Source of the DNA: an uncultured Jannaschia sp.
GTDB taxonomy: Bacteria; Pseudomonadota; Alphaproteobacteria; Rhodobacterales; Rhodobacteraceae
Length of the DNA stretch: 64,000 nucleotides
NCBI RefSeq assembly: GCF_947494025.1
Contig: NZ_CANLTQ010000001.1
Location: 671,250-735,249 of the forward strand
Reading direction: 5' to 3'
This document shows positions 53,939 to 62,394 of the stretch, in pieces. Each line of letters starts with the position of its first letter. The stretch's first letter is position 1. The notes beneath the pieces were generated by a model that saw nothing but the letters and a program-made list of their open reading frames with translations, searched no databases and had not been told where the DNA came from. A program made the position numbers and the translations under genes.

Positions 53939-54942
53939 AAGTAGATGCTGTCCCAGAACTGCGTTTCGGTGACCGGTTCGTCGAACTGGATCGTGAGCCG
54001 GAACCCTCTTTCCGAAAGGGTGCAGGAGGTGTCATCGAATGCGATATCGATGCCATCGGCGATAAAGTCATCCCGCAGATCGAGGCCGTTCTTCCCCGTC
54101 GCCACGGCATGTCCATCGCCTTCGAGCATTGTGATGACGTCCTGCGACGGATCGTAGCCCTCGATCACGCTGGCATAGATACCCCGATCCTCAGGCGGAG
54201 CGAGGATGAACTCGTCGGCGCCGCCCCCGCCGGAGTAGACATCCCGTCCGGAGTCGATGTGGATGACGTCGTCGCCGCCACCGCCCTTCACCACGTCGTC
54301 GCCATGACCGCCCGTCAGGACATCGTCGCCGTTGCCGCCGACAAGGCGGTCGTTCCCGTCCTCCCCGGTCAGCACGTCGTCAAGGCTGCCACCCAGCAGC
54401 CTGTCGTCGCCCGTTCCCCCGGACAGCGTGTCGCTGCCGGCCCCGCCGCGCAGCTTGTCGTTGCCCGCGCCGCCGGACAGCAGGTCGTTCCCCTTGTCGC
54501 CCGACAAGTGGTCGTTGCCGTTGCCGCCGAAAAGCGCGTCGTCGCCGGTCCCGCCCGACAGCCGGTCGCCCCCGCCGCCACCGAGGAGCGTGTCGTCGCC
54601 GCCTTGGCCCTTCAAGCGGTCGCGATCGCCGCCGCCCTCCAACAGGTCGTTCCCGGAGCCGCCGGTCAGTTCGTCGCGCCCGGCATTGCCGCGCAGTACG
54701 TCGGCCTTCGCGCCGCCGGCGATGCGGTCGTCGCCCGCACCCCCGGCGAGCGTATCCTGCCCGCCCGCGCCCTTGAGAACGTCATCCCCTCCGCCGCCCG
54801 CGATCCGGTCGGCCGGGCCCTTGCCGACGATGTGGTCATCGCTGGCCGTCTTGCGCGCGGCGGCCGGCGGCAGACCGGACATCGCGGCGAAATCGAGCGC
54901 GAACGGTCGCAGATCGAGCGCGAACGGGGTCGTGAAGGCCAT
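53935..54942 (-). CDS. RTX calcium-binding repeat protein
   Basis: A 335-residue protein made mostly of roughly 20 nonapeptide GGxGxDxxx repeats (about residues 45-245), each able to bind calcium in a parallel beta-roll. A 90-residue non-repeat tail follows (FILAPPEDRGIYASVIEGYD, ending in FWDSIYF). There is no signal peptide, no protease or lipase domain, and no T1SS ABC/MFP genes nearby. RTX proteins are normally exported by type I secretion through an uncleaved C-terminal signal. AGGAG precedes the ATG. Its role may be as a surface or matrix protein. Confidence 0.83.
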   Translation of the reverse strand: MAFTTPFALDLRPFALDFAAMSGLPPAAARKTASDDHIVGKGPADRIAGGGGDDVLKGAGGQDTLAGGAGDDRIAGGAKADVLRGNAGRDELTGGSGNDLLEGGGDRDRLKGQGGDDTLLGGGGGDRLSGGTGDDALFGGNGNDHLSGDKGNDLLSGGAGNDKLRGGAGSDTLSGGTGDDRLLGGSLDDVLTGEDGNDRLVGGNGDDVLTGGHGDDVVKGGGGDDVIHIDSGRDVYSGGGGADEFILAPPEDRGIYASVIEGYDPSQDVITMLEGDGHAVATGKNGLDLRDDFIADGIDIAFDDTSCTLSERGFRLTIQFDEPVTETQFWDSIYF

Positions 54943-55056
54943 GGAAATCTCCTGAATGGGGTCCGGATCGAAGTGTCCGGCCCGTCCGGCCTAGGAGTGA
55001 AAGCCTGACGGAACGCTAACGTGACGACGAAGGATCCTGCCGCGCCCCGGCGGACC

Positions 55057-55938
55057 TCAGCGGCCTTCCATCAGATAGGTCGCAAGGGCGCGGCGGTCGT
55101 CCTCGGTCAGGAACGTCGTGCCGCCGGAGACGACCTCCGCCATGGGGCCGCCGAAAGCGTCGCCGTCCGGCATCATCCCGTTCGCGAGCGCATCGGCGAT
55201 GGCGTCGACGTCCCAGCCCTCCGCGGCGAGCGCCTCGGGGCGGATCGAAGGCGCGCGCTCTCCGTCGGGCAGGTCGTCGCTTCCGGCGAAGTGCCGCGCC
55301 TCGATCAGACCGCCCACGAAGTTCCGGTCGGTGTGGCAGGCCCCGCAATGCGCCGCGCCCTCGGCCAGTTCCTTCCCACGGTTCCAGGCTTCGGATCGGC
55401 CTTCGACCGGGGCCACGTCCGGCACATGCCCGAACGCGGCGCGCCAGAGCTTCAAACCCCAGCGCTGGTCGAACGGGAAACCTACCTCGTGCGGCGGGGC
55501 CGGGGTCGCCACCGCCGGCACGGATCCGAGCGCGGCATGCAGGTCGGCGATCTGCTGGTCGGAGAAAGCCGCGTAGAAGGCGCTCGGAAAGGCCGGGTAA
55601 TAGGGATGCCCCTCGGGCGAGATGCCCTGCCGCACGGCCTTGGCGAATTGCGCGACGGTCCAGCCGCCGATCCCCGCCTCCGGGTCGGGGGAGATGTTGG
55701 GCGGGTGGAACGTGCCGAAATCGGTCACCAGCGGCGCGCCGCCGCTCAGGACCTCTCCCCCCTCCCGCGAATGGCAGGAGATGCAGCCTGCCGCTCGCGC
55801 GAGATAGGCGCCGTCGCGGACATCCCCTTCGAGCGCGATCTCCGGTTCGTCGTGCCCGATGGGCCAGAAAATGACCGCGACCAGCCCGATCAGGCCGGCC
55901 ACGACCAGAAGCCCCGCGATGGCGAGGAGCCGTTTCAA
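55057..55938 (-). CDS. Diheme cytochrome c, membrane-anchored
   Basis: A 293-residue protein with an N-terminal hydrophobic helix (LLAIAGLLVVAGLIGLVAVIF) acting as anchor or signal and two heme-c sites (CISCH near residue 53 and CGACH near 200), giving two class I domains. The TTG start overlaps the cytochrome c' stop (TTGA), so the pair is coupled. Distal Met ligands are likely but not fixed. It resembles diheme cytochromes that accept electrons from periplasmic dehydrogenases. The donor is unknown. Confidence 0.82.
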   Translation of the reverse strand: MKRLLAIAGLLVVAGLIGLVAVIFWPIGHDEPEIALEGDVRDGAYLARAAGCISCHSREGGEVLSGGAPLVTDFGTFHPPNISPDPEAGIGGWTVAQFAKAVRQGISPEGHPYYPAFPSAFYAAFSDQQIADLHAALGSVPAVATPAPPHEVGFPFDQRWGLKLWRAAFGHVPDVAPVEGRSEAWNRGKELAEGAAHCGACHTDRNFVGGLIEARHFAGSDDLPDGERAPSIRPEALAAEGWDVDAIADALANGMMPDGDAFGGPMAEVVSGGTTFLTEDDRRALATYLMEGR

Positions 55939-56468
55939 TCGTCGTCGACCCGGAAGGTCTTGTGGCAGGTCCCGCAGGTCTTGCCGACCTCGCCGTAGAT
56001 CGCGTCGGCCGACGCAGTCTCGATGTCGAACGCGTCCTCCGCCGGGGCCGTGCCGAGCAGCGCGCCGAGATCGGCCTCGCCCCCTTCGCCCGGGGCGCCG
56101 AGCCCGGCATCGGCGGCCGCGTCGAGCGCCAGGGCGTAATCGTGGAGCTGCCGGGCGAGCGCCGCGAACTCCTCGTGCCGATCCCGGATCTCGGGCTTCG
56201 CATCGCTGTCGGCCACGTCGATGCTGCCTTCGGGAAACCAGTTCACCAGCGTTTCGCCGGAATGGGACGCGATGGTCTGCGCCGCCTCGTGCACGGCGGC
56301 GGCGTCGTAGGCCGTCTCGCCCTTCATGATCGGACCCATCGCCTTCATGGCGGAGCCCATGTCCTTCATGCCCTGTTGACGCTCGTCCACGAGGGCTTCG
56401 AAATCCTGCGCGAGGGCCATCGTCGCGGTCAGGGCCGCGACGGCGCCGGCGATAGCCATGAATCTCAT
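55935..56468 (-). CDS. Cytochrome c' (c556 family)
   Basis: A 177-residue periplasmic four-helix-bundle cytochrome. The signal peptide ends after ATMALA (about residue 20). The single heme-c site CGTCH lies near the C-terminus, as is usual for cytochrome c'. The ERQQGMKDMGSAMKAM helix fits the family. Members bind NO or act as electron carriers. It is the first gene of the two-gene cytochrome operon, with GGAG upstream of the ATG. Confidence 0.88.
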   Translation of the reverse strand: MRFMAIAGAVAALTATMALAQDFEALVDERQQGMKDMGSAMKAMGPIMKGETAYDAAAVHEAAQTIASHSGETLVNWFPEGSIDVADSDAKPEIRDRHEEFAALARQLHDYALALDAAADAGLGAPGEGGEADLGALLGTAPAEDAFDIETASADAIYGEVGKTCGTCHKTFRVDDD

Positions 56469-56519
56469 CTGGTTCTCCTTCGAATGCCACGACGATGATG
56501 CACGCCCCGGGCCGTGCGC

Positions 56520-59500
56520 CTAGTGAAAATCTCGTGACTTCGGGATTGCGCTGACGTCGCGCGGATGCCGATCCGCATGGGCGGGCAGCGGATGTCTGAC
56601 ATGATCGCCCCGCGCGACGTCGGCCGTGAGCTCGTCGGTGGAAAGCCGCAGAAGCGCGTCGTTGCGGTCCACGATCTCGTGCGCGACGACGTGGATCACG
56701 GCGTCGTCGAACTGCACGTGACCGTGCACCGCCATCAGGCGTGCCGACATGATCGCCTTGCGGGCTTTGGCGAAGAGGTCGGGCCAGATCACGACGTTGA
56801 TGACCCCGCTCTCGTCCTCCAGCGTGACGAAGCAGACGCCCTTGGCGCTGCCGGGCTTCTGGCGGATCAGAACGAGTCCCGCGACCGAGCAGCGTTCGTT
56901 GAACCGCAGCGACCTGAGCCGGTCGGACCGGACATAGCCCGACTTGCGCATGCCGCCGCGCATGAAGGCGATCGGGTGCGCCTTCAGCGACAGTCGCGCG
57001 GTCTGGTAGTCGGCCACGACATGCTCCCGCATCGGCATCGCGGGCAAGAGATGCTCGGCCTCCGCCCCCGCATCCGGCGCGTCCCCGTGCGCGAAGAGCG
57101 GCAGATCCGGCCCGGACCGGATCGCCTTCGCGTCCCACAGCGCCTGCCGCCGGTCCTGTCCGGCGGAGCGAAAGGCGTCGGTGGCGGCCAGCGTCTCGAT
57201 CGCGCGCTTCGGGATCCGCGCGCGCCGGTGCAGATCCTCCACCCCCGCGAAGGGCGTGTCGCGCACGGCCACCAGCCGCGCGAGCTCCGCCGCGCGGAGC
57301 CCCGAAAGCTGCCGGAAGCCCAGACGCAGCGCCAGCCCCCCGCTTAGCGGCTCCAGCGTGCAGTCCCAGTCGCTGAAGTTCACGTCCACCGGCAGAACGG
57401 TCACGCCCGACCGCCGCGCCATCTCCACGATCTGCGCCGGGGCGTAGAACCCCATCGGCTGCGAGTTCAGGAGCGCGCAGGCGAAGACGTCCGGCCGATG
57501 GCACTTGAGCCAGCTCGACACGTAGACCAGATGCGCGAAGCTGGCCGCGTGGCTTTCGGGAAAGCCGTACTCGCCGAACCCCTCGATCTGGCTGAAGCAG
57601 CGGGCGGCGAACTCCGCGTCGTAGCCGCGCGCGATCATGTTGCCGACCATCTTCTCCTTGTGGGCGCTGACCAGACCCTTGGAGCGGAACGTGGCCATCG
57701 CCTTGCGAAGCTGGTTGGCCTCCGCCGGCGTGAACCGCGCGGCGACGAGCGCGATCTTCATCGCCTGCTCCTGGAAGATCGGCACGCCCAGCGTGCGGAC
57801 GAGAATGTTCTTCAGCTCGTCGGCCTCCCCGTGCTCGGGCGCGGGCTGCGGGTAATGGATCACCTCGCCGGAGCGGCGGCGCTTCAGGTAGGGATGCACC
57901 ATGTCGCCCTGGATCGGGCCGGGGCGGACGATGGCGACCTGGATCACGAGGTCGTAGAACTCGCGCGGTTTCAGCTTCGGCAGCATCGCCATCTGCGCCC
58001 GGCTCTCCACCTGGAAGACGCCGAGCGAGTCGCCCCGCTGGAGCATCGCATAGGTCGCCGCGTCCTCGGGCGGTATGCTCGCCAGCGACATCTCCTCCCC
58101 CAGATGCGCGCGGGCGAGGTCGAAGCACTTGCGGATGCAGGTGAGCATGCCCAGCGCCAGCACGTCGATCTTGAGGATGCGAAGCGCGTCGATGTCGTCT
58201 TTGTCCCATTCGATGAAGCTGCGGTCCGGCATGGCGCCATTGCCGATGGGCACCGTGCGCGTCAGCGGATGCTCGGTCAGGATGAAGCCACCGACATGCT
58301 GCCCCAGATGGCGCGGCATCCCGATGAGCTGATCGGTGAGCAGGATCGCCTGGCGGATCGCGGGGTCGTGGAGGTTCACGCCCGTATCCTCCAGGTGCAT
58401 GTCGTCCGTGGAACTGCCCCAGGAGCCCCAGACGGTGCGCGCCATCGCCGCCGTCACGTCCTCGGTCAGGCCCAGCACCTTGCCCACCTCGCGGATCGCC
58501 ATGCGGGGGCGGTAGTGGATCACGGTGGCGCAAAGGCCGGCATGGGCGCGGCCGTAGCGGTCGTAGATGTGCTGGATGATCTCCTCGCGCCGCTCGTGCT
58601 CGAAATCGACGTCGATGTCGGGCGGTTCGCGCCGCTCGTCGTTGAGGAACCGCTCGAACAGGAGGTCGTGCTTGGAAGGGTCGACCGAGGTGATCTCGAG
58701 GCAGAAGCACACCGCCGAGTTCGCCGCCGAGCCGCGCCCCTGACAGAGGATGCCACGCCCCCGCGCCTCGGCCACGATCTCCTGGATGGTGATGAAGTAG
58801 CGCGCGATGTCGTGACGGCGGATCAGGTCGAGCTCCTTTTCCACCGCGTCGCGGACCTTCCCCGGCACCCCCTCCGGGTAGCGCCGCTTCGCCCCGGCCT
58901 CGGTCAGGATGCGCAGATGCGCGTCGGGCGTGCGGCCGGCGGGCACGTCGTCCTGCGGGTATTCGTAGCGCAGCTCCCTGAGCGAGAAGCGGAGCCGTTC
59001 CGCGATGGCGAGGCTCTCGGCGATGGCATGCGGCCAGCGTGCGAAGAGGCGCACCATTTCCCGGGGCGACTTCAGATGCCGCTCCGCGTTGGCGTGGAGC
59101 CGGAAGCCGGCCTGCGCCAGCTTCGTCTTCTCGCGGATGCAGGTCATCACGTCCTGCAGCGGCCGGCGCTCGGGGACGTGATAATGCACGTCATTGGTCG
59201 CGACGATGCGCAGGCCGTGGCGCCGCGCCAGCCGGTCCAGCCGCTCGATCCGGGCATGGTCGTCGCCGCGGTAGAGATGCGCCGCCGCGAGGTGGGAAAG
59301 CGACGGCAGGCGGCGGACGAGGCCGGGCAGCCGCGCGGCGAAGCCGTCCAGATCGTCGGGCGGCACCGCGATCAGCACGAGGCCCGACTGATGCGCGGCG
59401 AGGTCGGCCAGCGTCAGGTCGCAGCGGCCCTTCTCCTGCCAGGCGCCGTCGGGCGTCGACATCCGCCCCTTGGAGATCAGCGCGCACAGGTTGCCGTAGG

Positions 59501-59822
59501 CCGCCCGGTCGGTCGGGTAGGCCAGGAACGCCGTCCCGTCCACGAGCACGATCCGCGTACCGATCAGCGGCCGCATCTTCGTCGTCTCCGCTTCCGTATG
59601 CAGTCGTACCACCCCCGCCATCGAGTTGCGGTCGGCGATGCCCAGCGCGTGGTAGCCCAGTTCCCAGGCCTGCAGCACGAGGTCGACCGGCTCCGACGCG
59701 CCGTGCAGGAAGGAGAAGCAGGTCGTCAGGCCCAGCTCGACGAAGGGCGCGGGCGGGTTCGCGGGGAAGTCGTCCCGGCGGGCCAGCGTCCGCTTGTCGG
59801 GGGTCGAGGGCTGGTCCGGCAT
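56520..59822 (-). CDS. dnaE2: Error-prone DNA polymerase (ImuC/DnaE2)
   Basis: A 1100-residue C-family polymerase. The N-terminal PHP domain (CFSFLHGASEPVDLVLQAWE), the polymerase active-site aspartates in PPDIDVDFEHERREEI, the KIDVLALGML segment and a C-terminal OB fold (GVCFVTLEDESGVINVVIWP) are all present. The length and the shortened C-terminus fit DnaE2 rather than replicative DnaE. With ImuA and ImuB it forms the SOS mutasome for translesion synthesis. The ATG shares one base with the imuB stop. Confidence 0.92.
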   Translation of the reverse strand: MPDQPSTPDKRTLARRDDFPANPPAPFVELGLTTCFSFLHGASEPVDLVLQAWELGYHALGIADRNSMAGVVRLHTEAETTKMRPLIGTRIVLVDGTAFLAYPTDRAAYGNLCALISKGRMSTPDGAWQEKGRCDLTLADLAAHQSGLVLIAVPPDDLDGFAARLPGLVRRLPSLSHLAAAHLYRGDDHARIERLDRLARRHGLRIVATNDVHYHVPERRPLQDVMTCIREKTKLAQAGFRLHANAERHLKSPREMVRLFARWPHAIAESLAIAERLRFSLRELRYEYPQDDVPAGRTPDAHLRILTEAGAKRRYPEGVPGKVRDAVEKELDLIRRHDIARYFITIQEIVAEARGRGILCQGRGSAANSAVCFCLEITSVDPSKHDLLFERFLNDERREPPDIDVDFEHERREEIIQHIYDRYGRAHAGLCATVIHYRPRMAIREVGKVLGLTEDVTAAMARTVWGSWGSSTDDMHLEDTGVNLHDPAIRQAILLTDQLIGMPRHLGQHVGGFILTEHPLTRTVPIGNGAMPDRSFIEWDKDDIDALRILKIDVLALGMLTCIRKCFDLARAHLGEEMSLASIPPEDAATYAMLQRGDSLGVFQVESRAQMAMLPKLKPREFYDLVIQVAIVRPGPIQGDMVHPYLKRRRSGEVIHYPQPAPEHGEADELKNILVRTLGVPIFQEQAMKIALVAARFTPAEANQLRKAMATFRSKGLVSAHKEKMVGNMIARGYDAEFAARCFSQIEGFGEYGFPESHAASFAHLVYVSSWLKCHRPDVFACALLNSQPMGFYAPAQIVEMARRSGVTVLPVDVNFSDWDCTLEPLSGGLALRLGFRQLSGLRAAELARLVAVRDTPFAGVEDLHRRARIPKRAIETLAATDAFRSAGQDRRQALWDAKAIRSGPDLPLFAHGDAPDAGAEAEHLLPAMPMREHVVADYQTARLSLKAHPIAFMRGGMRKSGYVRSDRLRSLRFNERCSVAGLVLIRQKPGSAKGVCFVTLEDESGVINVVIWPDLFAKARKAIMSARLMAVHGHVQFDDAVIHVVAHEIVDRNDALLRLSTDELTADVARGDHVRHPLPAHADRHPRDVSAIPKSRDFH

Positions 59823-61450
59823 CAGGCGAACAGGCCGTGCAGGAACCAGTCCGGCTCGCCCCCGCGCCCGTCGCCGGCGATGCCTTCGCGGTAGAGCCAG
59901 TAGCGCGCGCCCTCCTCCACCTCGACCTTGTAGTAGTCCCGAAGCCGCGTGCCCGGCTTCGCGCGCCACCATTCCGGCGCGATCCGCTCCGGCCCCTGAT
60001 GGCGGCGGATCAGGTAGGGCCTGCGGCGCCAGCGAAACCGCACGGGCGGACCCTCGGGCACGGCGTAGAGCACCTCGATCCGCTCCGGCGCGCGCAGGAG
60101 GCGGACGGGCCGCTCCCGTCCCGGCGCGACGAGGCCGCCGCCGCCGAGGCCCGCGGGCGCCATCGCGTCGGCGCGTCGGCGCGACAGCCCGTCATCCAGC
60201 CCGTCCAGCGCCGGTCGCCAGCCCTCGGCACGCTCCGGCAGGTGACTTTCCCGCGGGTCGGGCAGCTCCACCGCGCCCGGCCCCAGCCGCGCGGTCAGGC
60301 GATCGACCAGCGTGGCCAGCGCCACGTCGCTGTCGATTCCCCCGTCGAGCCGGACCTGCGCGGCGGCGAGCCGCTCCGGGCGCAGCCCCTCGAGACTCAG
60401 CGTGTCGAAACCGAACCCCGCGTCGAGGCTCTCGAAATGCCGGGCCAGAAGCCGCCGCAAATGCGCCGGATCGCGGCTCGCCTGCGCGCAGCCGACCTCG
60501 AAGCGCACGGCGATCCCGTCGGTGCGGTAGAGCTCCAGCCGGAGCCCGCGCAGCCCCTGCCCCGCTTCCCCCAGCGCGTCGCAGAGCATCCCCAGCGGCT
60601 CGTCCAAGAGTGGCTGCGGGTCCATCACCGGCTCCACCAGCCGTCGCACGATGCGGAAGCGCTGCGGCGGGGCGGGACTGAGCACCGGCTCGGGCGCGTC
60701 ACCCAGCATCTGGTCCAGCCGCCGAAGCGGCGTCATCAGCGCCCGGCCGTCGCGGCCGAAGCGCCGCTCCAGCGTGGCGCGGGGCACCAGCATCAGGTCG
60801 CCCACCCGCTTCAGCCCCAGTCGCCGCAGCGTCGTCAACGTCTCCCCGTCGAGCCGGAGCGCCGAGACCGGCAGCATCGCCATCCGCGCCCGCAGCGCCC
60901 GGGCGCCGCAGATCTCCTCGCGGTCGCCGTGCCGCGCCAGCGCCCAGGCCGCGCCGTGGGTCGACGCCACCGCCACGCGCGCGACCTGTCCCAGACCGGC
61001 CAGGCGCGCCGCGATGTCGGCCAGCATCGCCGCCTCGCCGCCCCAAAGGTGGTCGGAGCCGGTCGTGTCGAGCACCAGCCCGTCCGCCCCGTCGCCCGCC
61101 GACCACGGGCACCAGCGCCGCGACCAAAGAATCAGACGGTGCAGCGCCTTTGCGTCGCCGGCGAGATCGGCGGGGACGATCTGCAGTTCGGGGCAGATCG
61201 CGCGCAGGTCCACGACGCGCATCCCCCGCGCCGCGCCGTTCGCCTGCGCAGCGGCGTTGGCAGCATGGATCACCGGACCGTGGGGACCGTCCTGCGCAAG
61301 GACGAGGGGCGCGTCCGGGTCGGGGCCGTCAGGCGCGTCTTCCGCCTCCCACGGCGCGGGAGGTGTCGGCGGGCGCATGGCCTCCGCCCGCTCCCACCGG
61401 GCCATCGCGAAGCGGGGCAGCCAGATCGACACGATGCGCCGCCCGGTCAT
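59822..61450 (-). CDS. imuB: ImuB, catalytically inactive Y-family polymerase-like protein
   Basis: A 542-residue protein of the DinB/UmuC fold (SIWLPRFAMARWE at the start, DGLVLDTTGSDHLWGGE, a helix-hairpin-helix VSALRLDGETLTTLRRLGLK). The metal-binding acidic residues of true Y polymerases are not kept, as in other ImuB proteins, which serve as adaptors linking ImuA, DnaE2 and the beta clamp. The start overlaps the imuA 3' end by 122 bp, which is unusually long. It ends against dnaE2 with a 1 bp overlap. Confidence 0.88.
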   Translation of the reverse strand: MTGRRIVSIWLPRFAMARWERAEAMRPPTPPAPWEAEDAPDGPDPDAPLVLAQDGPHGPVIHAANAAAQANGAARGMRVVDLRAICPELQIVPADLAGDAKALHRLILWSRRWCPWSAGDGADGLVLDTTGSDHLWGGEAAMLADIAARLAGLGQVARVAVASTHGAAWALARHGDREEICGARALRARMAMLPVSALRLDGETLTTLRRLGLKRVGDLMLVPRATLERRFGRDGRALMTPLRRLDQMLGDAPEPVLSPAPPQRFRIVRRLVEPVMDPQPLLDEPLGMLCDALGEAGQGLRGLRLELYRTDGIAVRFEVGCAQASRDPAHLRRLLARHFESLDAGFGFDTLSLEGLRPERLAAAQVRLDGGIDSDVALATLVDRLTARLGPGAVELPDPRESHLPERAEGWRPALDGLDDGLSRRRADAMAPAGLGGGGLVAPGRERPVRLLRAPERIEVLYAVPEGPPVRFRWRRRPYLIRRHQGPERIAPEWWRAKPGTRLRDYYKVEVEEGARYWLYREGIAGDGRGGEPDWFLHGLFA

Positions 61451-62018
61451 GGCCAGCCATCCAGATGCCCGGCGTCCGCCGCCGCGACCGGAACAGCTCC
61501 GCCAGCCAGCGCGCCTCGCCCGGCGCGCGGGCATCGAGCGGATTGGCCTCCGACGCGGCGGAGACGAGCCGCCAGCGTTCCGGCGCGACCGAGAGATCCG
61601 CCGCCGCGTCCTGCCGCAGAAGCCAGACCGGCACGCCGGATCGCGCCGCGCGTAGCGCGAGCCGCTTGGTGGCGGTGAAGTCGAGCGCCTTGGGGTTGCC
61701 CCAGACCTCGCCCACGACGGCGGACAGCGCGGCACATTCCAGTCCCTCCTCCATCGCCCAGAGCGCCTCGGCCGCGCCGCGCGCGCCGACCCGCAGAATG
61801 GGCATCCCGAGTCCAGTTGCGGCGATCCCCCGCAGACAGGGCAGCCCGGCCTCCTGCGTGGCGCGGCGATCCTGCACCCAGAGGATCGGGCCGCGACCCC
61901 GCCCCCGCCCGGCAGCGGCGAGATTGGCCTCGATCTGCGCCAGCACGAATCCCGTTCCAGACCCGTCGCGCGTGGTCGCGAAGGCCTCGGTGAAGGGGGG
62001 CAGATCAGGGTCCGACAT
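61329..62018 (-). CDS. imuA: ImuA, SOS mutasome protein
   Basis: A 229-residue RecA/SulA-like protein (GRGRGPILWVQDRRATQEAG, ALDFTATKRLALRAARSGVP, then VWLLRQDAAADLSVAPERWR). It lacks a standard Walker A, as is common for ImuA. It is the first gene of imuA-imuB-dnaE2 and lies directly after a LexA box. The last 40 residues are Arg/Gly-rich and read through into the imuB coding region in another frame, so the 3' end may be extended by loss of an earlier stop. The start ATG at 62018 was preferred over an upstream frame start at 62147 that would overlap the LexA site. Confidence 0.82.
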   Translation of the reverse strand: MSDPDLPPFTEAFATTRDGSGTGFVLAQIEANLAAAGRGRGRGPILWVQDRRATQEAGLPCLRGIAATGLGMPILRVGARGAAEALWAMEEGLECAALSAVVGEVWGNPKALDFTATKRLALRAARSGVPVWLLRQDAAADLSVAPERWRLVSAASEANPLDARAPGEARWLAELFRSRRRTPGIWMAGHDRAAHRVDLAAPLRDGPVGAGGGHAPADTSRAVGGGRRA

Positions 62019-62047
62019 GGGGCGGAAACACCGGGGAATCAATTTAT

Positions 62048-62062
62048 GTTCCCCTATTGTTC
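62048..62062. promoter_or_regulatory. LexA box of the imuA-imuB-dnaE2 operon
   Basis: GTTC-CCCTATT-GTTC is a direct repeat with 7-base spacing, matching the alphaproteobacterial LexA consensus GTTC-N7-GTTC. It lies 30 bases upstream of the imuA ATG, so the operon should be SOS-induced by DNA damage. Confidence 0.88.
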
Positions 62063-62394
62063 TCGCTTTGCGCCTCGCTTGTCGAGTCCCTTGCGGGATT
62101 TGTACAGACATCAATGCTATCGGCCATTCGGGCTGTTTTTCAGCCATTGGGACCCATCTGAATCAGCCATTGAGTGACTCGGTATAGAGGCGGCCTAGCA
62201 AAATCAGCGTATTAGGCCTTTCTAATCGCCAACTTAGGCCTTCGCCTCCCCTTCGCGACCCTGTCTTGACGCATACACACCTTCGTTGGCAGTCAATACG
62301 CAAGGGTCCGGACCCTTTCCTCAGTCATCCCCGTGCCGTTGCCGGCCGGGACGCGGCCCGCCCCGATCGGCGGCCGCCTGTCGAAAGGACGATC
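62063..62394. other. Intergenic region between imuA and the AAA ATPase gene
   Basis: No gene was found. The region carries the divergent promoters. It is less GC-rich than its surroundings between 62080 and 62260 and has three TTAGGCC- or GGCC-type short repeats around 62190-62240. A TTGACG sequence lies near 62265 but without a convincing -10 at proper spacing. Confidence 0.4.

Noticed and set aside
54240..54840. Repetitive DNA resembling a CRISPR or tandem-repeat array
   Set aside because: The periodicity is about 27 bases and corresponds to RTX nonapeptides in frame. Repeats are imperfect and have no unique spacers.
55057..58710. Minus-strand frame of over 1200 codons spanning the cytochromes and part of dnaE2
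   Set aside because: Only the last 293 codons (diheme cytochrome) are real. The rest is the +1 shadow of dnaE2 and cytochrome c' on the same strand.
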